Below, piece by piece: positions 25,964 to 34,356 of a stretch of DNA of 64,000 nucleotides. The stretch's first letter is position 1. Each line of letters opens with the position of its first letter. The DNA comes from JAGIBJ01 sp032119595 (GTDB taxonomy: Bacteria; Actinomycetota; Thermoleophilia; Solirubrobacterales; Solirubrobacteraceae). The position numbers and the translations under genes were made by a program. The notes under the pieces are model-generated. The model searched no databases and was not told the origin of the DNA. It saw only the letters and a list, made by a program, of their open reading frames with translations. The stretch covers positions 186,001-250,000 of the forward strand of contig JAUMBQ010000001.1 of NCBI GenBank assembly GCA_032119595.1. Reading direction: 5' to 3'.

Positions 25964-26013
25964 GCCGAACGTCGAAATATGCCCCCTCTGGGGTGGGTAA
26001 TCCGACGTTCAGC
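25964..26013. terminator. Hairpin between the convergent MscS and truA genes
   Basis: GAACGTCG (25967-25974) pairs with CGACGTTC (26003-26010), extended by GC/GC, and the loop contains CCCC-tct-GGGG. It overlaps the truA stop codon. Just before it, 25901-25945 is an almost purely G/C palindromic run that can also fold. Together they probably separate the two transcripts. Confidence 0.45.
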
Positions 26014-26857
26014 GTGGCTCGGGGCTTGGGTAGGTGATGCGTTCGAGGCTGAGGCCGGTTGGCGGCGCCGTCCAGCCAGCGCGCTTCCGGTCAGCGCCGA
26101 CGAGCAGCGACGTGAAGTCCTCGACCCGGCGGGCGCCCAGCCCGACGTCGAGCATCGTCCCGACCAGAGAGCGGTTCATGTGGCGCAGGAAGCTGTCGGC
26201 CGTCACGGTGAAATGCAGCTCGTCGCCGACCACCGTCCAGGACGCCTCGTCGATGGTGCGTCGGAACCAACTGTGAAGCGTCTCGGACGGCGTGAACGCG
26301 CGGAAGTCGTGATTGCCGACCATGGCCGCTGCACACGCCTGCATGGCCGGGACGTCGAGTGGGCGCCCGAAATGGAGGGTGGTGAGCCGGCGATGCACCG
26401 ACCGTTCGCGACGCGTCAGCACCCGATAGCGGTAGGAGCGACTGATCGCCTCGTTGCGAGGGTCGAACCCTGGCCGCGCCGGCTCACTCGACAAGACGGC
26501 GATGTCTTTCGGAAGCAGCGCATTGAGGTTGAACGGCGCGAGGGCTTCGGCGTCGTACGCGACGACTTGCCCGCCTGCGTGGACGCCAGTGTCGGTCCGG
26601 CCACCCACCAGAATGCGAGGGCATTCCCCCAGGATCTGAGCAAGCACCCGGTCAAACTCGGCTTCCACTGACCGCTGTCCAGGCTGCTTCGCCCAGCCCA
26701 CGAAGTCCGTCCCGTCATACTCCACGATCAGCCTGGTCGTCCAGCCACTCTCCGGCGCAGGCCGAGGCGGCGGCACCCAGGGCCGCGCAGGATCTGTCGG
26801 CACCCGCTGCTCGCGAGGCGTCGAATGCCACTCCTCATACGACGTCGGCTGGGCCAC
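26009..26857 (-). CDS. truA: tRNA pseudouridine(38-40) synthase TruA
   Basis: About 282 residues. The fold starts at TTRLIVEYDGTDFVGWAKQPGQRSVEAEF and carries the catalytic Asp in GGRTDTGVHAGGQ; FHFTVTADSFL-type (LHFTVTADSFLRHMNRSLVGTM) and C-terminal segments are complete. It isomerises uridines in the tRNA anticodon arm. The start is uncertain: the GTG at 26857 has AGGG nine bases upstream, GTG 26863 and further-upstream codons are possible. In many bacteria truA directly follows rplQ; here it is ~1.6 kb away with rarD between. Confidence 0.9.
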   Translation of the reverse strand: MAQPTSYEEWHSTPREQRVPTDPARPWVPPPRPAPESGWTTRLIVEYDGTDFVGWAKQPGQRSVEAEFDRVLAQILGECPRILVGGRTDTGVHAGGQVVAYDAEALAPFNLNALLPKDIAVLSSEPARPGFDPRNEAISRSYRYRVLTRRERSVHRRLTTLHFGRPLDVPAMQACAAAMVGNHDFRAFTPSETLHSWFRRTIDEASWTVVGDELHFTVTADSFLRHMNRSLVGTMLDVGLGARRVEDFTSLLVGADRKRAGWTAPPTGLSLERITYPSPEPR

Positions 26858-27010
26858 GGCCACGCACCCTAACGCGCCGAAGAACGAGCGACCCACCACA
26901 GACGGTGCCCCACCCAAAAGCGCCCGAACCCTCACCAGCCCGCCCACACGCCGCAAGCCATCGGGCCGGGGTCGGGGTGCCCACCGCCGGAGTCACCGGC
27001 GGCCACTAGC

Positions 27011-27943
27011 GTGACCGCCATGCAGACCGAGGCGTCGCGCGGGAGCGCGTACGGGGTCGCAGCGTTCCTCATCTGGGGAGCGTTCCCCCTCTACTTCCGA
27101 GCCCTGGATCGCTCCGGCGCGCTCGAGATCGTGCTGCATCGCGTGGTCTGGTCGCTGCTCGTGTGTCTGGCGTTGCTGGCGGCCAGCCAGGCCGTCGGTG
27201 AGCTGCGCGCGGTCCTGCGGGATCGCCGGCAGGTTGCGGCGCTCGGCACCGCAGCGATTCTCATCGCGCTCAACTGGGGCATCTACGTCTACGCGGTGAA
27301 CTCCGGCCAGGTGGTGGAAGCATCGCTCGGCTACTTCATCAACCCGCTGGTGATGGTCGCCCTCGGTGTCGTCGTGCTCGGCGAGCGCCTACGCAGACTG
27401 CAATGGATCGCGGTCGGCGTCGGCGGGATCGCCGTGGCCGTGCTCACGATCGCGTACGGCCACCTCCCCACGATCGCGCTCAGCTTGGCCGCCAGCTTCG
27501 GCCTCTACGGGTTGATCAAACGCCGAGCCGGCGTCAACGTCGGCGCCGCAGCGGGCCTCGCCACCGAGACCCTCTTGCTCGCCCCGATCGCTTTGGTGGC
27601 CCTGCTCTTCCTCGCCGCCGCCGACGAAAGCACGTTCACCACCGACCCACCCTGGCAAGCCCTGCTCCTGGCCTCCGCCGGGATCGTGACCGCCGCCCCG
27701 CTGCTCCTCTTCGCAGCCGCCGCCCGACGCGTGCCCCTCGCCACTATCGGCCTCATCCAGTACCTCACTCCCGTGCTCCAGCTCCTCTGCGGCGTCCTCA
27801 TCCTCGACGAACACATGCCCCTCGAACGCTGGATCGGCTTCTCCCTCGTGTGGCTCGCCCTGGCCATCTTCACGTTCGACACCCTCCGAGCCACCCGAAG
27901 AACCCCCAGCGCCGCCACCAACCCAGATCCGGCAACGATCTAA
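27011..27943 (+). CDS. rarD: RarD-type EamA family transporter
   Basis: 310 residues from GTG 27011 (ATG 27020 is equally possible). Ten hydrophobic helices in two EamA halves are visible. RarD features include YGVAAFLIWGAFPLYFRALD at the N-terminus and NWGIYVYAVNSGQVVEASLGYFINPLVMVALGV. It is an inner-membrane drug/metabolite transporter; the Escherichia coli name comes from chloramphenicol sensitivity, but the substrate is not known. Confidence 0.9.
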   Translation: MTAMQTEASRGSAYGVAAFLIWGAFPLYFRALDRSGALEIVLHRVVWSLLVCLALLAASQAVGELRAVLRDRRQVAALGTAAILIALNWGIYVYAVNSGQVVEASLGYFINPLVMVALGVVVLGERLRRLQWIAVGVGGIAVAVLTIAYGHLPTIALSLAASFGLYGLIKRRAGVNVGAAAGLATETLLLAPIALVALLFLAAADESTFTTDPPWQALLLASAGIVTAAPLLLFAAAARRVPLATIGLIQYLTPVLQLLCGVLILDEHMPLERWIGFSLVWLALAIFTFDTLRATRRTPSAATNPDPATI

Positions 27944-28380
27944 AAGATCCCACCACGACCGAAGACCGCCCCAGAAGACACCGCCGGAAGGCAACTGGCT
28001 CTCGGCAACGCCGCAATGCCCGGGCCCTGACCCCAATCGCCGAAGCCAGCCCAAACCAACCCAGAAGACCACGAAGCCGAACCGTTCGACCGAACTGCGT
28101 GTTCAACGAGCTCGGCTGAGCCGACACCCCACCAAGGCTCTAAACCCCGCATCCCACGAGGCGCCCAAGAGCTCCCCGGGGACGCCAACCCAGGCGAATC
28201 AAGCGCCGTAGGTCAACCAGCCGGTGCGTGGTGGCCCCCCGCCGGGAGTCTGATCGTCCAATGCCCGACCCCCCACCCGCAATGTGGCAAGAACGGTAGC
28301 AGCGACCAGAGGGGGACCACCACGCACCAGCGGAAACCCACAACAACCAACGCCGACTCCAAAACGACCCCAAGAACAGG
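27944..28380. other. Long spacer between rarD and rplQ with an inverted repeat
   Basis: No believable gene in ~440 bases. The plus strand is C/A-rich and G-poor for the first ~240 bases. A 106-bp inverted-repeat element lies at 28223-28328. Confidence 0.55.
28223..28328. repeat. 106-bp inverted-repeat element, possible structured RNA
   Basis: Arms GGTGCGTGGTGGCCCCCC (28223-28240) and GGGGGACCACCACGCACC (28311-28328) pair over 17 of 18 positions, enclosing ~70 bases with no clear open frame. It could be a rod-like small RNA or a miniature mobile-element remnant. A signal recognition particle RNA was considered because of the size, but its GGAA-loop core is not seen. Confidence 0.6.
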
Positions 28381-28406
28381 AAAGGGCGCCCCGAAGGACG
28401 CCCGTT
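28381..28406 (-). terminator. Terminator of the rpoA-rplQ transcript
   Basis: On the minus strand, GGGCGtCC and GGgCGCCC pair around a short loop and are followed by TTTCC, 25 bp after the rplQ stop. Confidence 0.7.
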
Positions 28407-28430
28407 TCAAGAGTCAGATGTGACCGAGGC

Positions 28431-28784
28431 TCAGACGAGCTCGATGAACACCATCTCGGTCGAATCGCTACGGCGAGGACCAAGCTTGAGGATTCGCGTG
28501 TACCCACCCGGACGCGTCGCAAAGCGCGGCGCGACGTCGGTGAAGAGCTTGCCGACGATGTATTCATCGTGGCCGAGCTTCTTGAGCGCCTGGCGACGCG
28601 CGTGGAGCGTGTCGTCCTTGGCGAGGGTGATCAGCTTCTCGACTTCGGGCTTGACAGCCTTGGCCTTGGCCGCGGACGTCTTGATGCGGCCGTGCTCGAT
28701 CACCTCTTTGGAGAGGTTCTGCAGCAGCGCCTTGCGATGGGCGCTGTCACGGCTGAGCTTATGACGGGTCTTATTGTGGCGCAT
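28431..28784 (-). CDS. rplQ: 50S ribosomal protein L17
   Basis: 117 residues starting MRHNKTRHKLSRDSAHRKALLQNLS, the universal L17 N-terminus, ending in TRILKLGPRRSDSTEMVFIEL. The open frame extends far upstream but only in the shadow of rpoA. It follows rpoA by 10 bp as in most bacteria and binds near the polypeptide exit site of the large subunit. Confidence 0.97.
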   Translation of the reverse strand: MRHNKTRHKLSRDSAHRKALLQNLSKEVIEHGRIKTSAAKAKAVKPEVEKLITLAKDDTLHARRQALKKLGHDEYIVGKLFTDVAPRFATRPGGYTRILKLGPRRSDSTEMVFIELV

Positions 28785-28794
28785 GACGCTCCGG

Positions 28795-29763
28795 TTAGTC
28801 CTCGCGCAGCGAGAGTCCGCGCGCCTCGAGAGTTTCGATGACCTCATCGATCGACTTGCGACCGAAGTTCGGGATAGCGGAAAGTTCGCTCTCCGACTTG
28901 GTGATGAGGTCGCCGATCGTCTGGATGCCGGCGCGCTTGAGGCAGTTGTAGGAGCGGACGCCGAGGTCCAGCTCTTCGATGAGGATGTCGTCCATCGGCG
29001 AGCCCGACGGGCCGGTCGTGAGACCAGCAGCCGGGATCGGGTCGAGTTCGGCGACGGGGCCCTGACGGAGTTCCTCGACGCGATCGGGGTCCGTGAAGAT
29101 CGCGAGCTGCTGGATGAGCACCTCGGCGGCCTCGCGGAGGGCACCCTTCGGGTCGATGGAGCCGTCGGTCTCGATGTCGAGCGTGAGCTTGTCGAAGTCG
29201 GTCTTCTGACCGACTCGGGCCTGCTCGACCGCGTAAGCAACGCGTCGGACCGGGGAGAAGATGGAGTCGATCGGGATGACGCCGATCGGCTGGTCGGGCG
29301 ACTTGTTCTCGTCCGACGGGCGGTAGCCGCGGCCACGGCCGATGGTGAGGTACATCTCGAGCGAGGTGCCCTGCTCCAGCGTGGCGATGTGCACGTCCGG
29401 GGAGAGCACTTCGACGCCGGCGGGAAGGTCGATGTCCCCGGCGGTGATGACGCCCGGGCCCTTGGCAACGACGGACGCTTCGATCTCGGTCGCGTCGGAG
29501 TGCATCCGGCAGACGACGCCCTTGAGGTTCAGGACGATGTCGGTGACGTCTTCCTTGACCCCAGCGATCGTGGAGAACTCGTGTGAGACGCCTTCGATGC
29601 GCACCGAAGTGACGGCGGCGCCAGCGAGCGACGAGAGCAGCACGCGGCGCAGCGAGTTACCAAACGTGTAGCCGAAGCCACGGTCGAGGGGCTCAATGGT
29701 GAACGAGCCGCGGGTCTCTTCGACCGTCTCGCTCTTGATCTGCGGCACTTGGAAGTCAAGCAT
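28795..29763 (-). CDS. rpoA: DNA-directed RNA polymerase subunit alpha
   Basis: 322 residues. The N-terminal dimerisation domain (GFGYTFGNSLRRVLLSSLAGAAVTS) and the C-terminal DNA-contacting domain (LDLGVRSYNCLKRAGIQTIGDLI) are complete, joined by a flexible Pro/Gly/Ser-rich linker. It nucleates polymerase assembly and contacts activators and UP elements. A hairpin terminator and a 114-bp leader separate it from rpsK, and rpsD, which usually sits between them, is absent. Confidence 0.98.
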   Translation of the reverse strand: MLDFQVPQIKSETVEETRGSFTIEPLDRGFGYTFGNSLRRVLLSSLAGAAVTSVRIEGVSHEFSTIAGVKEDVTDIVLNLKGVVCRMHSDATEIEASVVAKGPGVITAGDIDLPAGVEVLSPDVHIATLEQGTSLEMYLTIGRGRGYRPSDENKSPDQPIGVIPIDSIFSPVRRVAYAVEQARVGQKTDFDKLTLDIETDGSIDPKGALREAAEVLIQQLAIFTDPDRVEELRQGPVAELDPIPAAGLTTGPSGSPMDDILIEELDLGVRSYNCLKRAGIQTIGDLITKSESELSAIPNFGRKSIDEVIETLEARGLSLRED

Positions 29764-29790
29764 GCGTGTCCTGGGGTCAGTGCGGAAGGG

Positions 29791-29819
29791 ACGCGACGCC
29801 CACCCCTAGGACGTCGCGT
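29791..29819 (-). promoter_or_regulatory. Leader hairpin upstream of rpoA
   Basis: ACGCGACG and CGTCGCGT form a perfect 8-bp stem around 13 bases in the rpoA leader. Adjacent is the 15-bp near-palindrome TTTGAACtGTTCAAA (29819-29833). These could be an RNA-processing or protein-binding site for control of rpoA-rplQ. Confidence 0.4.
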
Positions 29820-29830
29820 TTGAACTGTTC

Positions 29831-29863
29831 AAAAGGCGGCTCGCAAGGGGTTGGCGAGCCGCC
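29831..29863 (-). terminator. Strong intrinsic terminator between rpsK and rpoA
   Basis: GGCGGCTCGC (10 bp) pairs perfectly with GCGAGCCGCC around a 9-base loop, and the minus-strand reading ends in TTTT (A-run 29831-29834). On the plus strand the same stem is followed by GGGTTTT. It lies inside what is normally one continuous alpha operon, so rpoA-rplQ expression may be partly uncoupled. Confidence 0.75.
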
Positions 29864-29877
29864 GGGTTTTGCGTTGG

Positions 29878-30273
29878 CTAGACGCGGCGCCGCTTGCGCG
29901 GGCGGCAGCCGTTGTGAGCCTGAGGGGACACGTCGCGGACGCTCAGCACTTCAAGGCCGGCGGCCTGGAGCGAACGAATCGCGGTCTCACGACCAGAGCC
30001 GGGGCCCTTGACGAAGACTTCGACCTTCTGGAGGCCCTGATCGATGCCCTTGCGAGCAGCCGAGTCAGCGGTCACCTGCGCGGCGAAGGGCGTCGACTTG
30101 CGCGAACCCTTGAAGCCGGCACCACCAGCGGACTCCCAGGCAATGACGTTGCCCTGGGGATCCGTCAGCGAGACGATCGTGTTGTTGAAAGAGGTCTTGA
30201 TGTGGGCCTGGCCAAGAGGAATGTTCTTCTTGGGCTTACGACGGCCGCGCGCTGGGCGCTTGGGAGCGGGCAT
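29878..30273 (-). CDS. rpsK: 30S ribosomal protein S11
   Basis: 131 residues with the family segments AHIKTSFNNTIVSLTDPQGNVIAWESAGGAGFKGSRKSTPFAAQ and the C-terminal QAHNGCRPRKRRRV. It forms part of the small-subunit platform near the mRNA exit. It is 9 bp downstream of rpsM and is followed by a terminator hairpin rather than rpsD. Confidence 0.98.
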   Translation of the reverse strand: MPAPKRPARGRRKPKKNIPLGQAHIKTSFNNTIVSLTDPQGNVIAWESAGGAGFKGSRKSTPFAAQVTADSAARKGIDQGLQKVEVFVKGPGSGRETAIRSLQAAGLEVLSVRDVSPQAHNGCRPRKRRRV

Positions 30274-30282
30274 GGCTTCTAA

Positions 30283-30663
30283 CTACTTCTTGCCGGGCTT
30301 CTTCTTACCAGCGACCTGCATGCGCTTGGGACCCTTACGGGTACGCGCATTGGTCTTGGTCTTCTGACCACGAACCGGGAGCCCGCGACGATGTCGAATG
30401 CCGCGGTAGCAGCCAATCTCCATCAAACGCTTGATGTCCTGGCTGCGCTCGCGGCGGAGGTCACCCTCCACCGAGCGCTGCTCGACGGCGTTGCGGAGGC
30501 GAGAGATCTCGTCCTCCGTGAGGTCGCGGATCTTGCGATCCTTGTCCACACCTGTTTCCGCGAGAATGTCGTTCGCCGTCTGGCGACCGATCCCGTAGAT
30601 GTAGGTGAGACCTACCTCGGCCCGCTTGTTAAGCGGGATGTTGATACCTGCGATGCGGGCCAT
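30283..30663 (-). CDS. rpsM: 30S ribosomal protein S13
   Basis: 126 residues, starting MARIAGINIPLNKRAEVGLTYIYGIG and containing GCYRGIRHRRGLPVRGQKTKTNARTRKG, the hallmark of S13. The basic C-terminal tail (KKKPGKK) contacts P-site tRNA. It is 3 bp downstream of rpmJ. Confidence 0.98.
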   Translation of the reverse strand: MARIAGINIPLNKRAEVGLTYIYGIGRQTANDILAETGVDKDRKIRDLTEDEISRLRNAVEQRSVEGDLRRERSQDIKRLMEIGCYRGIRHRRGLPVRGQKTKTNARTRKGPKRMQVAGKKKPGKK

Positions 30664-30666
30664 ACG

Positions 30667-30780
30667 TTATCCCTGACGCTGCTTGTGACGCGGATTCGTG
30701 CAGATGACAAGCACCGCGCCGTGGCGACGGATGATCTTGCACTTCTCGCACATGGGCTTGACCGACGGACGGACCTTCAT
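30667..30780 (-). CDS. rpmJ: 50S ribosomal protein L36
   Basis: 37 residues: MKVRPSVKPMCEKCKIIRRHG followed by AVLVICTNPRHKQRQG, the zinc-binding (C+) form with Cys, Cys, Cys, His ligands. The open frame extends further upstream, but this Met is the family start. In most bacteria infA precedes it; here the 168 bp upstream to map holds no infA. Confidence 0.97.
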   Translation of the reverse strand: MKVRPSVKPMCEKCKIIRRHGAVLVICTNPRHKQRQG

Positions 30781-30948
30781 GAAAACCTCAGAGGAATGGC
30801 GCTGGAACGAAGGAACGGGTGTCCCGAGCGCGACGGCGAAAGATAGCAGAACCCATGGGCGCGCCGTAGCGCGCCGCCGAAGCATGCGCTAGAGGCGCTG
30901 GACGCTTGGGCAGTTAGAGCAGGGAAAGCTGCGTTGCTGGAAGACACG

Positions 30949-31716
30949 TTAGCGCGTCTTGACCGACGAGTGCCACGGCGTGAGCACGCGGGGTCCGTCG
31001 TCGGTGATCGCGATGGTGAATTCCTGATGCGCGGCAAGGGATCCGTCGACGGTGGTGATCGCCCAGTCGTCGGGGCCGACGACGACCTCGTGGCCGCCGG
31101 TGGTGACCATCGGCTCCACCGCGATGACCATGCCGTTGGTGAGGCGCGCGCCGCGACCCGGCTTGCCGTAGTTCGGCACCTGGGGGTCTTCGTGCATCGT
31201 GCGCCCCACGCCGTGGCCGACGAGCGACCGCACGATGGTCAGGCCGGCATCTTCGACGACGGTCTGCACGGCGTGGCCGATATCGCCGATGCGATTGCCG
31301 GGGACGCACTGCTCCACCGCCGCTAGGAGCGACTCAAAGGTCTTTTCACGCAGATGGGTGGCCTGGGCCGACACGGTCCCAATCTCGTGCGTGATGGCCG
31401 CATCCGCGACCCAGCCGTTCAAGGTGACGCCGCAGTCGATCGAGACCAGGTCGCCCTCGACGAAGGCGCGCTTATCGGGAATGCCGTGCACGACCATGTC
31501 GTTCGGTGAGATGCACAAGGAAGCGGGGTAGCCATGGAAGCCCTTGAACGAGGGCACGGCACCGCCGGCGCGAATCATCTCTTCCGCAGCGCGGTCGAGT
31601 TCGAGCGGCGTGATGCCCGGGCGAACCATCGAGGTGATGAGTTCGTGGACGCGGACGAGCAGGTCGCCCGACTCGGCCATGGCGTCGAGTTCGGCGGGTG
31701 ACTTGGTAACGATCAT
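30949..31716 (-). CDS. map: Type I methionine aminopeptidase
   Basis: 255 residues. The five metal ligands are recognisable: the first Asp in LVSIDCGVTLNGWVADAAITH, the second in VADAA, His in VGHGVGRTMHEDPQVPNYG, and two Glu in MVIAVEPMV and AAHQEFTIAITDDGP. It removes initiator methionine from nascent proteins. It follows adk by 60 bp, the usual secY-adk-map order. Confidence 0.96.
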   Translation of the reverse strand: MIVTKSPAELDAMAESGDLLVRVHELITSMVRPGITPLELDRAAEEMIRAGGAVPSFKGFHGYPASLCISPNDMVVHGIPDKRAFVEGDLVSIDCGVTLNGWVADAAITHEIGTVSAQATHLREKTFESLLAAVEQCVPGNRIGDIGHAVQTVVEDAGLTIVRSLVGHGVGRTMHEDPQVPNYGKPGRGARLTNGMVIAVEPMVTTGGHEVVVGPDDWAITTVDGSLAAHQEFTIAITDDGPRVLTPWHSSVKTR

Positions 31717-31776
31717 CGGTACATGGATCCTAGGACCCCGGCCGCAGCAGACGCAGCCGCGTGCCGGCCTGGGTGG

Positions 31777-32451
31777 CTAGAGACGGTCCTCGAGGCGCAT
31801 CGTGGCGATCTGCGCTCGGATGTGATCGTGGACCTCGACGGGCGGGCGGGCACCGTCGAAACGACGAAGCAGGCCCAATTCCGCGTAGAAGTCGACGAGG
31901 GGCTCGGTCTGCTCGTGGTAGACCGCGAGCCGGTTCAAGATGGTCTCGGGCTTGTCGTCGTCGCGCTGAATGAGACGCGAGCCGTCGATGTCGCAGACGC
32001 CCTCGTTCTTCGGCGGGTCGAACTCGACGTGGTACACGCGGCCCGTCTTGGCGCTCACGCGGCGGCCGGACAGGCGACGCACGACCTCTTCGTCGGACAC
32101 GTCGATGAGCAGGACCGCGGTGAGCTGACGCTCAAGGGCCGCAAGTTCGGTGCCGAGCGCTTCGGCCTGAGGCACGGTGCGCGGGAAGCCGTCGAGCAGG
32201 AAGCCGTCGCGGGCGTCGCCGGCCTGGAGCCGCTCGAGGATGACGGCGATGATCAGGTCGTCCGGGACGAGGTGCCCGGCGTCCATGAACCCCTTGGCCT
32301 GAAGGCCAAGGTCCGTTCCGTCAGCAACAGCGGCACGCAAGATGTTGCCGGTCGCGATGTACGGAAGGTTGAAGTCCTCGGTGATGCGCTCGGCCTGGGT
32401 GCCTTTACCGGCGCCAGGGGGTCCAAGGAGGATGAGGTTGAGCTCGGCCAC
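31777..32451 (-). CDS. adk: Adenylate kinase
   Basis: 224 residues, the long-LID form. The P-loop is GPPGAGKGTQ; NMP-binding (TGNILRAAV) and DGFPRT motifs follow. The LID runs GRRVSAKTGRVYHVEFDPPKNEGVCDIDGSRLIQRDDD: only one cysteine remains of the four zinc ligands of Gram-positive LIDs, so the lid is probably metal-free and held by hydrogen bonds. It interconverts AMP, ADP and ATP. It lies 83 bp after secY. Confidence 0.96.
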   Translation of the reverse strand: MAELNLILLGPPGAGKGTQAERITEDFNLPYIATGNILRAAVADGTDLGLQAKGFMDAGHLVPDDLIIAVILERLQAGDARDGFLLDGFPRTVPQAEALGTELAALERQLTAVLLIDVSDEEVVRRLSGRRVSAKTGRVYHVEFDPPKNEGVCDIDGSRLIQRDDDKPETILNRLAVYHEQTEPLVDFYAELGLLRRFDGARPPVEVHDHIRAQIATMRLEDRL

Positions 32452-32534
32452 GGGCGGCGGAAGTTACAGAGTTCGCGCCCCCGGCGCGTCCAGGAAGGTC
32501 GCGCCGGGGTTGCGGAAGGAGATCCGGGGAGCGA

Positions 32535-33809
32535 CTAGCTCCCGAGATATCCCTCGTAGTTACGCATCATCAGCTGGGCTTCGAGCTGCTTCATCGTGTC
32601 CAGCGCGACGCCGATCACGATCAGCAGCGAGGTGCCGCCGAAGAAGAAGTCGGCGTTCGTCTGGTTGATGATGAGGGTCGGGATCGCGGCGACCGCAGCC
32701 AGGTACAGCGCACCCGGGAACGTCAGGCGCGCGAGGATCCGGTCGAGGAACTCGGCCGTCGGTCGGCCCGGGCGAACGCCCGGGATGAAGCCGCCGTACT
32801 TGCGGAGGTTGTCCGCCTGGTCCACCGGGTTGAACGTGACCGCGGTGTAGAAGTACGTGAACAGGATGATCAGGAGTGCCTCGAAGATCAGGTACGGGGC
32901 GTTGCCCGGTACGAAGAAGTCCGAGAGGTCCTGACCCCAGCCCGTGCCCACGAGCTGCCCGATGGTCGCCGGGAAGGCGAGCAGCGAGGCCGCGAAGATG
33001 ACCGGGATAACGCCGGCCATGTTCACGCGCAGCGGCAGGTAGGTCTGGCCGCCGGACATCATGCGCTTGCCGATGACCCGCTTGGCGTACTGGATCGGGA
33101 TCCGGCGCTGGCCTTCTTGGATGAAGACGACCGCCGCGATGATCGCGAGACCGAGGAACGGCATGATCACCTTGAACACCTGATCCGGCGTGTTCCACCA
33201 GCCGCTCACGCCTCCGGGGAGACCGGCGACGATCGACGCAAAGATCATGAGCGAGATGCCGTTGCCGATCCCTCGCTGCGTGATCAGCTCGCCCATCCAC
33301 ATCACCACGACGCAGCCCGCGGTGAGCGAGAGCACGATGATGAAGACCGGAATGAACGTGAAGTCCGGAATCAGGGGCTCAGCCGCTGGGCTGAGGCTCC
33401 TGAAGAGGAACACGTAGCCGACGGACTGCGCGAACGCGAGGCCGACGGTGAGGAACCGCGTGTACTGCGTGATCCTTGTCTGCCCGACCTCACCCTCTTT
33501 CTGGAGCTTCTCCAGCGACGGGACGACGACCGTCAGGAGCTGCAGGATGATCGAGGCCGTGATGTACGGCATGATCCCCAGGGCGAACAGCGCAGTACGC
33601 GCAAGTCCGCCGCCGGAGAACGTGTTCAGCAGCTGCAGCACGCCACCGCCAGAGCCGAGGGACTCTTGGAGTCCCTCGATGGCTTTGGCGTTGGCTCCCG
33701 GTACCGGGACGTGAGCGCCAAACCTGTAGAGCAGCAGGACGAAGGCGGTGAAGAGCAGCTTCTTCCGGATTTCCGGAACGGTGAAGGCGCTTAGGACGGT
33801 GCGCAGCAT
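32535..33809 (-). CDS. secY: Preprotein translocase subunit SecY
   Basis: 424 residues with ten hydrophobic helices. Signatures include YRFGAHVPVPG at the start, the second-helix/plug region GGGLARTALFALGIMPYITASIILQLL, and the cytoplasmic QEGQRRIPIQYAKRV loop that contacts the ribosome and SecA. It forms the protein-conducting channel of the inner membrane. It follows rplO by 13 bp in the spc operon. Confidence 0.97.
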   Translation of the reverse strand: MLRTVLSAFTVPEIRKKLLFTAFVLLLYRFGAHVPVPGANAKAIEGLQESLGSGGGVLQLLNTFSGGGLARTALFALGIMPYITASIILQLLTVVVPSLEKLQKEGEVGQTRITQYTRFLTVGLAFAQSVGYVFLFRSLSPAAEPLIPDFTFIPVFIIVLSLTAGCVVVMWMGELITQRGIGNGISLMIFASIVAGLPGGVSGWWNTPDQVFKVIMPFLGLAIIAAVVFIQEGQRRIPIQYAKRVIGKRMMSGGQTYLPLRVNMAGVIPVIFAASLLAFPATIGQLVGTGWGQDLSDFFVPGNAPYLIFEALLIILFTYFYTAVTFNPVDQADNLRKYGGFIPGVRPGRPTAEFLDRILARLTFPGALYLAAVAAIPTLIINQTNADFFFGGTSLLIVIGVALDTMKQLEAQLMMRNYEGYLGS

Positions 33810-33822
33810 GAGGGCTGTGAGG

Positions 33823-34356
33823 CTACTCGGAAGCGTCGGCGCTGGTTGCGCCGATCAGCTCGACGGTGCCGCCGGCAGCTTCGACGGCCGCCTGGGCCGA
33901 CTTGCTGACGCCGTGCACGCGCACGGTGAGCTTCTTCGTGAGCTTGCCGTTGCCGAGGAGCTTGACCTTGATGTCGCGGCGGGTCGCCAGACCGGCGGCC
34001 TTCAGCGACTCGGGCGTGATCTCGGCACCGTCCTCGAAGCGCACTTCCAGGTCGATCAGGTTGATCTGCTGGGTGTGCGTACGGAACGGCTCGAACGGCA
34101 TCGACATCTTCTTGTTCGGGCCGCGAAGCTTGCGCAGACGCATATGCGTCGGCGTCTGGCCGCCCTCGAAGTGCGAGCGGTCCTTGGAACCGGCACGCGA
34201 GCCGTAGCCCTTCTGGCCACGGCCAGAGGTCTTGCCGAGGCCGGAGCCCTCGCCGCGGCCGACGCGCTTGCGCGGCTTGCGGCTGCCCGGGGCCGGGCTC
34301 AGCGTATGGAGCCCGATCTCGTTCGGGTCGAACTGTGGTTCAGTCTGATCAGTCAT
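33823..34356 (-). CDS. rplO: 50S ribosomal protein L15
   Basis: 177 residues from ATG 34356, which overlaps the end of rpmD. The basic N-terminal region (SRKPRKRVGRGEGSGLGKTSGRGQKG) and the C-terminal globular domain (TRRDIKVKLLGNGKLTKKLTVRVHGVS) are typical. It is slightly long because of an acidic start (MTDQTEPQFDPNEIGLHTL) and a short tail. Confidence 0.97.
   Translation of the reverse strand: MTDQTEPQFDPNEIGLHTLSPAPGSRKPRKRVGRGEGSGLGKTSGRGQKGYGSRAGSKDRSHFEGGQTPTHMRLRKLRGPNKKMSMPFEPFRTHTQQINLIDLEVRFEDGAEITPESLKAAGLATRRDIKVKLLGNGKLTKKLTVRVHGVSKSAQAAVEAAGGTVELIGATSADASE

Noticed and set aside
28223..28328. Signal recognition particle RNA
   Set aside because: Length and rod shape fit, but the GGAA tetraloop next to the AGCAGC side is not found in the right position on either strand.
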